5,486 nt of DNA, taken from positions 1 to 5,486 of the forward strand of contig QMVF01000059.1 of NCBI GenBank assembly GCA_003660965.1, written 5' to 3'. A program made the translations under genes and the position numbers. Each line of letters opens with the position of its first letter. The first letter of the stretch is position 1. The stretch comes from Microcaldota archaeon. GTDB taxonomy: Archaea; Micrarchaeota; Micrarchaeia; Burarchaeales; Burarchaeaceae. The notes under the pieces were generated by a model. It saw only the letters and a program-made list of their open reading frames with translations, made no database searches and was not told the origin of the DNA. Below, piece after piece: positions 1-4,362 of the stretch.

Positions 1-18
1 CCCCACCCTCTACTCTCA

Positions 19-26
19 TTTATATA
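19..26 (+). promoter_or_regulatory. TATA box of the small hypothetical gene
   Basis: TTTATATA lies 30 bases before the ATG at 57, a classic archaeal TATA sequence. Transcription would be expected to start about 25 bases downstream, near 45-50. That leaves a leader of only about 10 bases, in which GCAGGG is at best a weak ribosome binding site. The transcript may be close to leaderless. Confidence 0.6.
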
Positions 27-56
27 CCTCTAAGCCTGACGAATGGCAGGGATAAC

Positions 57-326
57 ATGTCAGTTGAAGATGAGATAATTCACTGGTGGAAGGATGAAAA
101 GGGGGAGAGCCACAGGAATGCGCTCAGAATTGAGAGCGAGGAGCCCCGGCTCATGAATGGCTTTCCACGCGATGGAATAGTGGTTGTAAGGCTTATGAAT
201 TCAGCAAGCCAGCAGGCAATCAGGTTGAGCCCAGATGAGGCTTTGAGGTTCAGCGTACAGCTTGCAGCAGTTGCAAAGGAAATGCTTAATCAGAAGCGCA
301 GCCTCTGGAATGAACATGAGGGCTGA
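57..326 (+). CDS. small hypothetical protein (89 aa)
   Basis: I do not recognise this protein. It is 89 residues, acidic at the N-terminus, with no Cys pairs, signal peptide or membrane segment. From the sequence I expect a short alpha/beta fold. A hydrophobic strand is likely around residues 41-46 (IVVVRL), then a second strand near QQAIRLS, then one long amphipathic helix at about 59-79 (PDEALRFSVQLAAVAKEML). The tail is polar. A strand followed by 'LSPDEAL' and a helix is common in small cytosolic proteins of unknown role. Support for being real: a TATA box at the right distance, an ATG start, a normal codon pattern and no competing frame. It converges on htpX, with 38 bases between the two stop codons, so it is not part of that operon. 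Confidence 0.7.
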   Translation: MSVEDEIIHWWKDEKGESHRNALRIESEEPRLMNGFPRDGIVVVRLMNSASQQAIRLSPDEALRFSVQLAAVAKEMLNQKRSLWNEHEG

Positions 327-364
327 TTGACTAGATGTGGGAGAACAGGCCGAGCCTCTTTGAA

Positions 365-1333
365 CTAGCCAGCCAGAGCCATCTGCTTTTTGAGCTTAAG
401 AAGCGAGCTCAGCCTCTTCCAAGTAGCTGGATGAGTTGAAAGCCATTCCTTAACCCCAACCTTTTTCTCCTTCTCAATTGCCATTTCAATTGCAGCATCC
501 CCCATCCCAAGCACTTCAATCACTTCAGCCATTGCCTTGCGCTCTCCTGCAGAGGGCTCTGCTATGTAGAATGCGCGGAGCATTGAATTCTGCTTCTTGG
601 CAGGAGCTGCATTATAGGTTATTTTGGCAAGCGCGCGCATCAATGAGCTCGGCCTCTTGGTAGCATATGCTGAAAATGCATCTGCATAATACTCACGCTG
701 CCTGGAAAGCCACATTACAACCAGCCTTCCTAAAATTTGAGCAAGAATTGCACCTAGAAATACCATTATGAAAGAGCCCAAGCCCCTGTTCCTGCTGTCC
801 CCGCTTCCAAATATCAGGACTGCATAGTAGAGCATTATGGGAAGCACGCTGGCAACTGTCATCACCGTAACATCCCGGTGCTTTATATGCCCTATTTCAT
901 GCGCAAGTACAGCCCTCACCTCATCCTCATCAAGAATTCTCATAAGCCCAGTATGCACAGCAACTCCTGCGCTGGCCTGGGTTCTTCCAAAGGCAAACGC
1001 ATTGGGTGAGTTGTTTGGAACTATGAATACCTTAGGCTTTGGAATACCTGCAAGCCGGGCAAGCTCGCTTACAATTGCATGCAGTTTGGGCTCCTCATTT
1101 GCATCAACCTCCTTTGCCTTGCTCGCCCAAATTATGATGCCAGGCCCAAAATACCACTGAATTCCAAGCATGAGCAGGGAGAAGCCTATCCAGAGCCAGA
1201 TTGCACTCGCACCGCTAGCACCAGAAAACCAGATTACAACTGCAAAAATGCCCGCAACCACTCCGAATATTAGGGCAGTTGTAAGCAGAATTGTAAGATT
1301 CAATTTCGTAATTCCAGGCACGCTAATGGCCAT
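365..1333 (-). CDS. htpX: HtpX-like membrane zinc metalloprotease (M48 family)
   Basis: Membrane-bound zinc endopeptidase of family M48B, which degrades damaged or misfolded membrane proteins; the catalytic domain faces the cytoplasm. The zinc motif HEIGH is at residues 145-149 (H145, E146, H149), and the third ligand is probably E214 in 'RQREYYADAFSA'. Four hydrophobic segments are visible at about 13-35, 44-63, 156-176 and 188-209, the usual HtpX arrangement with the zinc site between the second and third. The C-terminal 'STHPATWKRLSSL' (299-311) is also typical. At 322 aa it is slightly longer than bacterial HtpX (about 290). The ATG has GGGGTGA 4 bases upstream, overlapping the hsp20 stop codon. 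The 10-base gap to hsp20 makes cotranscription and translational coupling likely, which fits a heat- or membrane-stress role. Confidence 0.95.
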   Translation of the reverse strand: MAISVPGITKLNLTILLTTALIFGVVAGIFAVVIWFSGASGASAIWLWIGFSLLMLGIQWYFGPGIIIWASKAKEVDANEEPKLHAIVSELARLAGIPKPKVFIVPNNSPNAFAFGRTQASAGVAVHTGLMRILDEDEVRAVLAHEIGHIKHRDVTVMTVASVLPIMLYYAVLIFGSGDSRNRGLGSFIMVFLGAILAQILGRLVVMWLSRQREYYADAFSAYATKRPSSLMRALAKITYNAAPAKKQNSMLRAFYIAEPSAGERKAMAEVIEVLGMGDAAIEMAIEKEKKVGVKEWLSTHPATWKRLSSLLKLKKQMALAG

Positions 1334-1343
1334 GCGCTCACCC

Positions 1344-1868
1344 CTACTTGATTTTTATATTCGAGCCTTCCTCTCCTTTAGAAGGCTTAACTTTCTTCAG
1401 CTTAACCTCCAGCACCCCATTCTTATAGTTTGCAACAGACTCCTTGCTCTTAACCTCTGCAGGCAGCCTCACCAGCTTGTCATACCTTCTCTTACCGCTC
1501 TCCACACGTATGTGCAGGCTCTTGCCCTTAACCTCCAGCCTAATATCCTCCTTCTCAACTCCAGGCACTTCCGCAATTACCGTGATTTCATTCTTTCTGT
1601 TTATAACATCAACCAGCGGCTCCCTCTCATCGCCAACCGAACCTCCAGTTGCCCTCTTCACATTGCCGAACTCCTCGAATACGGGCTTGCCATCAGGCCC
1701 TACCTTCATTGAGAAGCCGTAAACCCGGGGCACGCCTGCCTGCACAGACCTTCCGCTCTCCATATTCTTCATCGCATCCTCCAACATCTTCTCCATCATC
1801 TCATGTATGCGCTCGAACTCATCGTCAATGTCAAAAAATCCAAACCCTCTCTTCTTTTTCGGAAACAT
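1344..1868 (-). CDS. hsp20: Hsp20/alpha-crystallin small heat shock protein
   Basis: ATP-independent chaperone that binds unfolding proteins and assembles into oligomers in the cytoplasm. The alpha-crystallin domain spans about residues 82-159, from 'EPLVDVINRKNEITVIAEVPGV' through the signature A-x-x-x-N-GVL (A146 to L153) and 'EVKLKK'. The C-terminal I-x-I anchor, which docks on a neighbouring subunit, is present as IKI at 171-173. The N-terminal arm (1-80) is Met/Phe-rich at first (FGFFDIDDEFERIHEMMEKM), then carries 'VYGFSMKVGPDGKP..EEFGNV', a segment typical of archaeal members. Length 174 aa is normal. The start is fixed by GGAGGTGA 4 bases upstream and a TATA box at 1909-1916. It is the first gene of an operon with htpX. 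Confidence 0.96.
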   Translation of the reverse strand: MFPKKKRGFGFFDIDDEFERIHEMMEKMLEDAMKNMESGRSVQAGVPRVYGFSMKVGPDGKPVFEEFGNVKRATGGSVGDEREPLVDVINRKNEITVIAEVPGVEKEDIRLEVKGKSLHIRVESGKRRYDKLVRLPAEVKSKESVANYKNGVLEVKLKKVKPSKGEEGSNIKIK

Positions 1869-1872
1869 GCTT

Positions 1873-1880
1873 TCACCTCC
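1873..1880 (-). promoter_or_regulatory. ribosome binding site of hsp20
   Basis: GGAGGTGA on the minus strand, 4 bases (AAGC) before the ATG at 1868. The same 4-base spacing recurs at htpX (GGGGTGA, 1338-1344) and at the cysteine synthase ATG (GAGGTGA, 2049-2055). This supports all three start choices. Confidence 0.8.
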
Positions 1881-1885
1881 GTGCT

Positions 1886-1903
1886 TTCGATATTATTTCT
1901 CGA
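1886..1903 (-). promoter_or_regulatory. possible operator at the hsp20 transcription start
   Basis: Two TCGA tetramers (1887-1890 and 1900-1903) flank an AT-rich 9-base centre, just downstream of the TATA box and over the expected transcription start. Archaeal heat-shock repressors commonly bind in this position. The symmetry is weak and TCGA is self-complementary by itself, so this is only a candidate. Confidence 0.25.
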
Positions 1904-1908
1904 CGGCC

Positions 1909-1916
1909 TTTTTAAA
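1909..1916 (-). promoter_or_regulatory. TATA box of the hsp20-htpX operon
   Basis: TTTAAAAA on the minus strand, about 41 bases before the hsp20 ATG. Start of transcription is expected near 1886, giving a leader of about 18 bases that still contains the full ribosome binding site. Confidence 0.6.
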
Positions 1917-1935
1917 TGATTCACCTCCCAGCAGC

Positions 1936-1943
1936 TTTAAATA
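1936..1943 (+). promoter_or_regulatory. TATA box of the cysteine synthase leader transcript
   Basis: TTTAAATA on the plus strand, the only good TATA sequence ahead of the cysteine enzyme. Transcription would begin near 1965, leaving about 95 bases of leader before the ATG at 2060. That is unusually long compared with the other genes here, and it contains a mini-ORF at 1976-2008. Its core TTTAAA is self-complementary, so it could also serve the minus strand, but the hsp20 promoter is better placed at 1909-1916. Confidence 0.5.
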
Positions 1944-1975
1944 CTCCGAAGTGCACGAGTTGGGTTGGTGCTAGC

Positions 1976-2008
1976 ATGGTAAGGGGTTTACTTTGCATCT
2001 GCTTCTAA
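1976..2008 (+). CDS. mini-ORF in the cysteine synthase leader (MVRGLLCICF)
   Basis: Ten codons from ATG to TAA encode MVRGLLCICF, with two UGC Cys codons (1994 and 2000) close to the stop. The stretch ATGGTAAGGGGTTTACTTTGC matches ATGGAAAGGGGTCTGCTTTGC at 2075-2095 in 18 of 21 bases, exactly 99 bases (33 codons) downstream and in the same frame. Two of the three differences are synonymous (TTA/CTG, Leu). There is no clear ribosome binding site, but the predicted leader before it is only about 10 bases. A Cys-rich leader peptide ahead of a cysteine biosynthetic gene suggests translational sensing of Cys-tRNA. This is inference, and the peptide may not be made. Confidence 0.35.
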   Translation: MVRGLLCICF

Positions 2009-2048
2009 GGCGAGCCTAGTGCATGTTTTACAAGATAGAATCAAGAGC

Positions 2049-2055
2049 GAGGTGA
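2049..2055 (+). promoter_or_regulatory. ribosome binding site before ATG 2060
   Basis: GAGGTGA, 4 bases before ATG 2060, identical in spacing to the hsp20 and htpX sites. It decides the start: ribosomes should load at 2060, although the frame opened there (MEGLEMERGLLCL) ends at TAA 2099-2101 and is not the frame of the enzyme body. Confidence 0.75.
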
Positions 2056-2059
2056 GCGA

Positions 2060-3059
2060 ATGGAAGGGCTAGAAATGGAAAGGGGTCTGCTTTGCCTTTA
2101 AACTAGGCAAGAGCATTCTGGATGCAATAGGCAACACACCGCTGGTAAGGCTGAAGTGCACAGGCAAAAGCGCAATTTTTGCAAAACTGGAGTTCTTCAA
2201 CCCTAGCGGGAGCATAAAGGATCGGCTGGCGAAATTTTTGATTGAGGATGCGGAGAGGCGCGGGCTGCTAAAGCAGGGAGGGGCAATAGTTGAGAACACC
2301 ACAGGCAACACGGGCGCATCCCTCGCTATGATTGGAGCTGCCAAGGGCTACCGCGTAATTTTAACTGTGCCTGACAAGGCAAGCAGGGAGAAGTTATCCG
2401 CACTGCGCGCATTTGGGGCTGAAGTAATAGTTGCACCCTCTGATGTGCCTGCTGAAGATTCAAGGAGCTATCATTCAATTGCAAGACGCCTAGTGCGCGA
2501 AATTCCAAACTCCTTCCATCCAAATCAATACGACAACCAGCTCAATGCGCGGGCACACTACCACTCAACCGCACCTGAATTGTGGAAGCAGATGAAAGAG
2601 AAAATCGATTACTTGATAGCAGGCATAGGCACAGGCGGTACGTTAAGTGGGGTGAGTAAATATTTGAAAGAGCACAAGCCAGAAGTGAGGGCAATTGCAG
2701 TTGATCCAGAAGGCTCGATCTTCTACAACCACTTCTACAAGCACAAGTTTTCGAAAGCATCCAATTACAAGATTGAGGGAATTGGGGGAAGCAAGATGTG
2801 CAAAGCACTCGACTGGAGCTACATTGATGATGTGGTGCAAGTGAGCGATAGACAGGCATTCAGAATGGCGCGCAGGCTTGCAAGGGAGCAGGGAATATTT
2901 GCAGGCGGCTCGAGCGGAGCTGCTGTGCATGCTGCACTTGAACTAGCCAAAGAATTGGATGAGCCAAAATCAATAGCCGTAATTCTGCCAGACAGCGGGC
3001 TGAAATACGCGAGCACGATTTACAATGATGAGTGGATGCGCACACACAACTTTCTTTAA
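2060..3059 (+). CDS. cysK: cysteine synthase / cystathionine beta-synthase core enzyme, apparent +1 frameshift near 2090-2099
   Basis: Fold-type II PLP enzyme making cysteine or cystathionine by beta-replacement on an activated serine; cytoplasmic. The symbol is a family-level label: 'REIPNS...QYDNQLNARAHYHSTAPELWKQ' and 'DEWMRTHNFL' look closer to cystathionine beta-synthase, but the regulatory CBS domains are absent. With a +1 shift the product is 332 aa. It starts 'ILDAIGNTPLVRL', then PLP lysine in SIKDR (K53, codon 2217-2219), TTGNTG loop (80-85; TSGNTG is commoner), phosphate loop GTGGT (190-194) and GGSSGAA (282-288). The body frame is open from 2073 after TAG 2070-2072 but has no ATG, GTG or TTG before TTG 2238, which would lose the PLP lysine. 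ATG 2060 has a good ribosome binding site but is one frame off. A programmed shift, a recent mutation or a sequencing error are all possible. Confidence 0.85.
2081..2101 (+). promoter_or_regulatory. candidate +1 ribosomal frameshift site
   Basis: Read from ATG 2060, the codons are AGG GGT CTG CTT TGC CTT TAA. The bacterial release-factor-2 (prfB) site is AGG GGG UAU CUU UGA. The in-frame layout is the same: an internal Shine-Dalgarno-like AGGGG, one further codon, then slippery CUU U. Here the slow codon is UGC (Cys). A second CTT followed by the stop TAA lies 6 bases on. A +1 slip at either CTT enters the enzyme frame and gives the same length of 332 aa. The resemblance is seen directly; function is inferred. 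Confidence 0.4.
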
Positions 3060-3060
3060 T

Positions 3061-4077
3061 TCATCCGGGCTTCATGGTTTTGCCAGAGCACGCATTCCAG
3101 AACGGGTCTTCCTTGGGGTGGGCAAGAGGCTTTCCATCAAGCTCAACTCCAGAGCCCTTCACAACCTCCCCAATCACGCCTGCCTCAATTCCCTTTCCTT
3201 CAATTGCCTTCAAAATCTCATCCACCCTTTCCCTCCCACAACTAATCAACAAGGTGCCCTCGCTTATTGAAATATACGGGTCTATTTGGAACATATCGCA
3301 AATTGCATCAACTTCGGGCTTAACTATGATTTTGCCCCTCTCAACCTGCATTCCAACTCCACTGGCCTCAGCCATTTCCCACAATGCACCATACACTCCG
3401 CACTCCGTAGCATCATGCATTGCATTAACTCCTCCAGTTTCAAATGCAGTAAGCGCCTCCTCAACCACGCTCATTTTATAGCAAAGCGCATTAGCCCTCT
3501 TAGTCATTTCAGAGCCCAACCTTTTTTCTACTTCCTCTTTGAAGAACATGGAGAGCAGGCCGGCAGCCTCAATTGCAGCCCCCTTGGTCAAAATCAATGC
3601 ATCCCCTGGCTTTGCATTCTTTGGAGTAACGTACTTAGTGCATATACCCAGCATGGTAGCTCCGCCCACCATGGGGTAATTGCAGTCCGGGTAGCGCGCC
3701 GTATGGCCCGCAACTATATTCACTCCAAGCTCCTCGCATGCCTTGTGCGTATACTTCCAGAGTTCCTCAAGCTCCTCATCACTGATTTGAAGCGGCAGGT
3801 TGAGGTCAACGCACAGATAGGTGGGCTTTGCACCCATGCTCGCCACATCGCTTGCAAGTATGTGCACTGCAAACCAGGATGCAAGCTCAAAGCCCAGCTC
3901 CTTTGCTATGTAGAACGGATCGCTTTCAACCACTACGTACTTGCCCCCAATCTCAATCACTCCACAATCAACGCCGTGTTGCGGGGGCACCACTACTCCA
4001 GGTGCCTTTGCGCCGAGCTGGGGCTTAATCACGCGCCTGAAAACCTCAGGTGAAATCTTGCCCATTTTGGGAAGCAT
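3061..4077 (-). CDS. AIR-synthase-related / HypE-like ATP-binding protein
   Basis: Member of the PurM/HypE/SelD/ThiL superfamily, in which an N-terminal domain binds ATP and a C-terminal domain completes the active site. Visible: 'PPQHGVDCGVIEIGGKYVVVESDPF' (31-55), matching the family's acidic nucleotide/metal-binding strand; 'SWFAVHILASDVASMGAKPTYLCVDLNLPL' (67-96); 'VAGHTARYPDCNYPMVGGATMLG' (122-144); 'GDALILTKGAAIEAAGLL' (158-174); and 'GGVNAMHDATECGVYGAL' (215-232). Length 338 aa is normal. It lacks the C-terminal Cys tail that true HypE uses to carry the cyanyl group, and no hydrogenase maturation gene is nearby, so I do not call it hypE. Substrate unknown. ATG 4077 follows the tRNA-Gly 3' end by one base; Met5 (ATG 4065, 'MGKISPEVF') is an alternative start closer to the usual family N-terminus. 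Neither has a clear ribosome binding site. Confidence 0.85.
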   Translation of the reverse strand: MLPKMGKISPEVFRRVIKPQLGAKAPGVVVPPQHGVDCGVIEIGGKYVVVESDPFYIAKELGFELASWFAVHILASDVASMGAKPTYLCVDLNLPLQISDEELEELWKYTHKACEELGVNIVAGHTARYPDCNYPMVGGATMLGICTKYVTPKNAKPGDALILTKGAAIEAAGLLSMFFKEEVEKRLGSEMTKRANALCYKMSVVEEALTAFETGGVNAMHDATECGVYGALWEMAEASGVGMQVERGKIIVKPEVDAICDMFQIDPYISISEGTLLISCGRERVDEILKAIEGKGIEAGVIGEVVKGSGVELDGKPLAHPKEDPFWNACSGKTMKPG

Positions 4078-4092
4078 ATGCGGCCGCCGGGA

Positions 4093-4140
4093 TTTTCACC
4101 TTTCTTTTCCGTAAACGCTTTTCTTTTGGAAAGAAAAGGG
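4093..4140 (-). other. tRNA-Gly intron 2 (48 nt, position 59/60 in the T loop)
   Basis: This intron splits the T loop after A59 and before T60. The junction forms an almost ideal bulge-helix-bulge. The outer helix is the T stem GGG/CCC, the central 4-bp helix is TTCA/TGAA, and the 3-base bulges are AAC and AAT. Inside, CCTTTTCTTTCC pairs with GGAAAAGAAAGG in 11 of 12 positions (one G-U). The intron is purine/pyrimidine-asymmetric and AT-rich, unlike the GC-rich first intron. Confidence 0.88.
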
Positions 4141-4169
4141 TTTGAACCCGGGTTATAGGCTTGGAAGGC

Positions 4170-4224
4170 TTACACAGCCCCTCTATGGGGTTTGGAAAGG
4201 GGGCGCGAAGCGTGCCCCCTTCTT
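4170..4224 (-). other. tRNA-Gly intron 1 (55 nt, position 29/30 in the anticodon stem)
   Basis: This intron separates G29 from G30, so the anticodon stem cannot form before splicing. Junction: outer helix AGG/CCT (positions 21-23 with 31-33), central helix ACAT/GTGT (one G-U), bulges GGA and AAG, as expected for a bulge-helix-bulge. The intron carries two hairpins: a very stable one (AAGGGGGC with GCCCCCTT, 4197-4222 region) and CCCC-ATAGA-GGGG. The usual archaeal intron site 37/38 is not used. Confidence 0.85.
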
Positions 4225-4255
4225 CCATGTCCTAACCAGGCTAGACTACAGCCGC

Positions 4256-4275
4256 ATAAGAACCAAGGTTCTTAT
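4256..4275. repeat. palindrome abutting the tRNA-Gly 5' end
   Basis: Perfect 9-base arms, ATAAGAACC and GGTTCTTAT, separated by AA, end at the base before the tRNA 5' terminus. The element sits between the TATA box and the first tRNA base, covering the expected transcription start. It could be an operator, a processing signal or chance. Confidence 0.7.
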
Positions 4276-4313
4276 GATCTCCTTTATACATGCAAGGTTC
4301 TTATGATCTCCTT
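4264..4313. repeat. two perfect 21-bp direct repeats (4264-4284 and 4293-4313)
   Basis: Both copies run from CAAGGTTCTTATG through ATCTCCTT and are identical over 21 bases, offset by 29. Read on the minus strand, the copy nearer the tRNA begins with the last bases of TATAAAGG, while the farther copy is preceded by a shorter TGTAAGG. This looks like a recent tandem duplication of the tRNA promoter-proximal region in which only one copy kept a good TATA box. Confidence 0.9.
4281..4288 (-). promoter_or_regulatory. TATA box of tRNA-Gly and probably of the AIR-synthase-like gene
   Basis: TATAAAGG on the minus strand, its first base 33 bases before the tRNA 5' end at 4255. Start of transcription is expected near 4259. 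No other TATA sequence lies between it and the AIR-synthase-like start codon at 4077, so one transcript probably carries both. Confidence 0.65.
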
Positions 4314-4362
4314 ACAAGCGTCTGCGATTCAGACACCTCATTTTAACGCGATTCATGTTTAT

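Larger units (their letters stand above)
1976..2095 (+). repeat. imperfect in-frame direct repeat, copies at 1976-1996 and 2075-2095
   Basis: Two 21-base copies, 18 of 21 identical, start at 1976 and 2075. Each begins with ATG and encodes M-(V/E)-R-G-L-L-C. Each contains AGG GGT, a Leu codon, CTT, TGC in the same phase. The intervening 78 bases are not repeated. Confidence 0.7.
4079..4255 (-). tRNA. tRNA-Gly(UCC) with two non-canonical introns
   Basis: Removing bases 4170-4224 and 4093-4140 gives a 74-base cloverleaf. The acceptor GCGGCTG pairs with CGGCCGC over 7 bp (one G-U) and the discriminator is A at 4079; CCA is not encoded. The D arm is GTCT/GGAC with A14, G15, GG18-19 and A21. The anticodon stem is TGGGC/GCCTA (one G-U) with loop CTTCCAA, anticodon UCC, read from 4165-4163. 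The variable loop TAAC has 4 bases. The T stem CCGGG/CCCGG is perfect, with loop TTCAAAT. All invariant bases (T8, T33, G53, T54, T55, C56, A58, C61) are present. The anticodon gives Gly decoding GGA and probably GGG. A TATA box lies at 4281-4288. Each splice junction can form a bulge-helix-bulge, the substrate of the archaeal splicing endonuclease. Confidence 0.92.

Noticed and set aside
327..364. Possible terminator between the small hypothetical gene and htpX
   Set aside because: Only 38 bases with no T-run and no convincing hairpin on either strand.
1921..1928. A second GGAGGTGA on the minus strand, upstream of the hsp20 TATA box
   Set aside because: No ATG, GTG or TTG follows at a usable distance and it lies upstream of the expected transcription start; treated as an orphan match.
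2023..2055. Mini-ORF MFYKIESRAR in the leader
   Set aside because: No ribosome binding site, different frame from the repeated motif, not duplicated; it ends within the next ribosome binding site, probably by chance.
2097..2103. TTTAAAC, the classic -1 slippery heptamer
   Set aside because: It is not in the required phase relative to ATG 2060, and a -1 shift would not enter the enzyme frame; +1 is needed.
2238..3059. TTG 2238 as the start of the cysteine synthase
   Set aside because: This would delete the N-terminal 'GNTPLVRL' and the PLP-binding lysine (codon 2217-2219), which are clearly encoded upstream in the same frame.
3286..4053. 255-codon plus-strand ORF antisense to the AIR-synthase-like gene, and similar long antisense ORFs over htpX/hsp20 (1170-1712)
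   Set aside because: Mirror frames of well-conserved genes; their translations have no domain features and no promoters or ribosome binding sites.
4075..4087. Adjacent CATATG and GCGGCCGC, resembling NdeI/NotI cloning sites
   Set aside because: GCGGCCGC contains the tRNA acceptor stem (CGGCCGC) and CATATG spans the tRNA end and start codon; the sequence on both sides is continuous genomic DNA, with no vector.
4197..4222. Strong GC hairpin that looks like an intrinsic terminator after the SDR gene
   Set aside because: It lies wholly inside tRNA-Gly intron 1, has no T-run behind it, and archaea do not generally use bacterial-style hairpin terminators.
4046..4228. 60-codon minus-strand ORF across the tRNA region
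   Set aside because: It reads through tRNA exons, both introns and the AIR-synthase-like start in another frame; no ribosome binding site and no recognisable protein features.
4079..4255. Split tRNA or degenerate tRNA remnant
   Set aside because: At first only the 5' part and the T-loop region were apparent. The matching 3' acceptor half (4080-4092) lies on the same strand in order, so two cis introns explain it fully.
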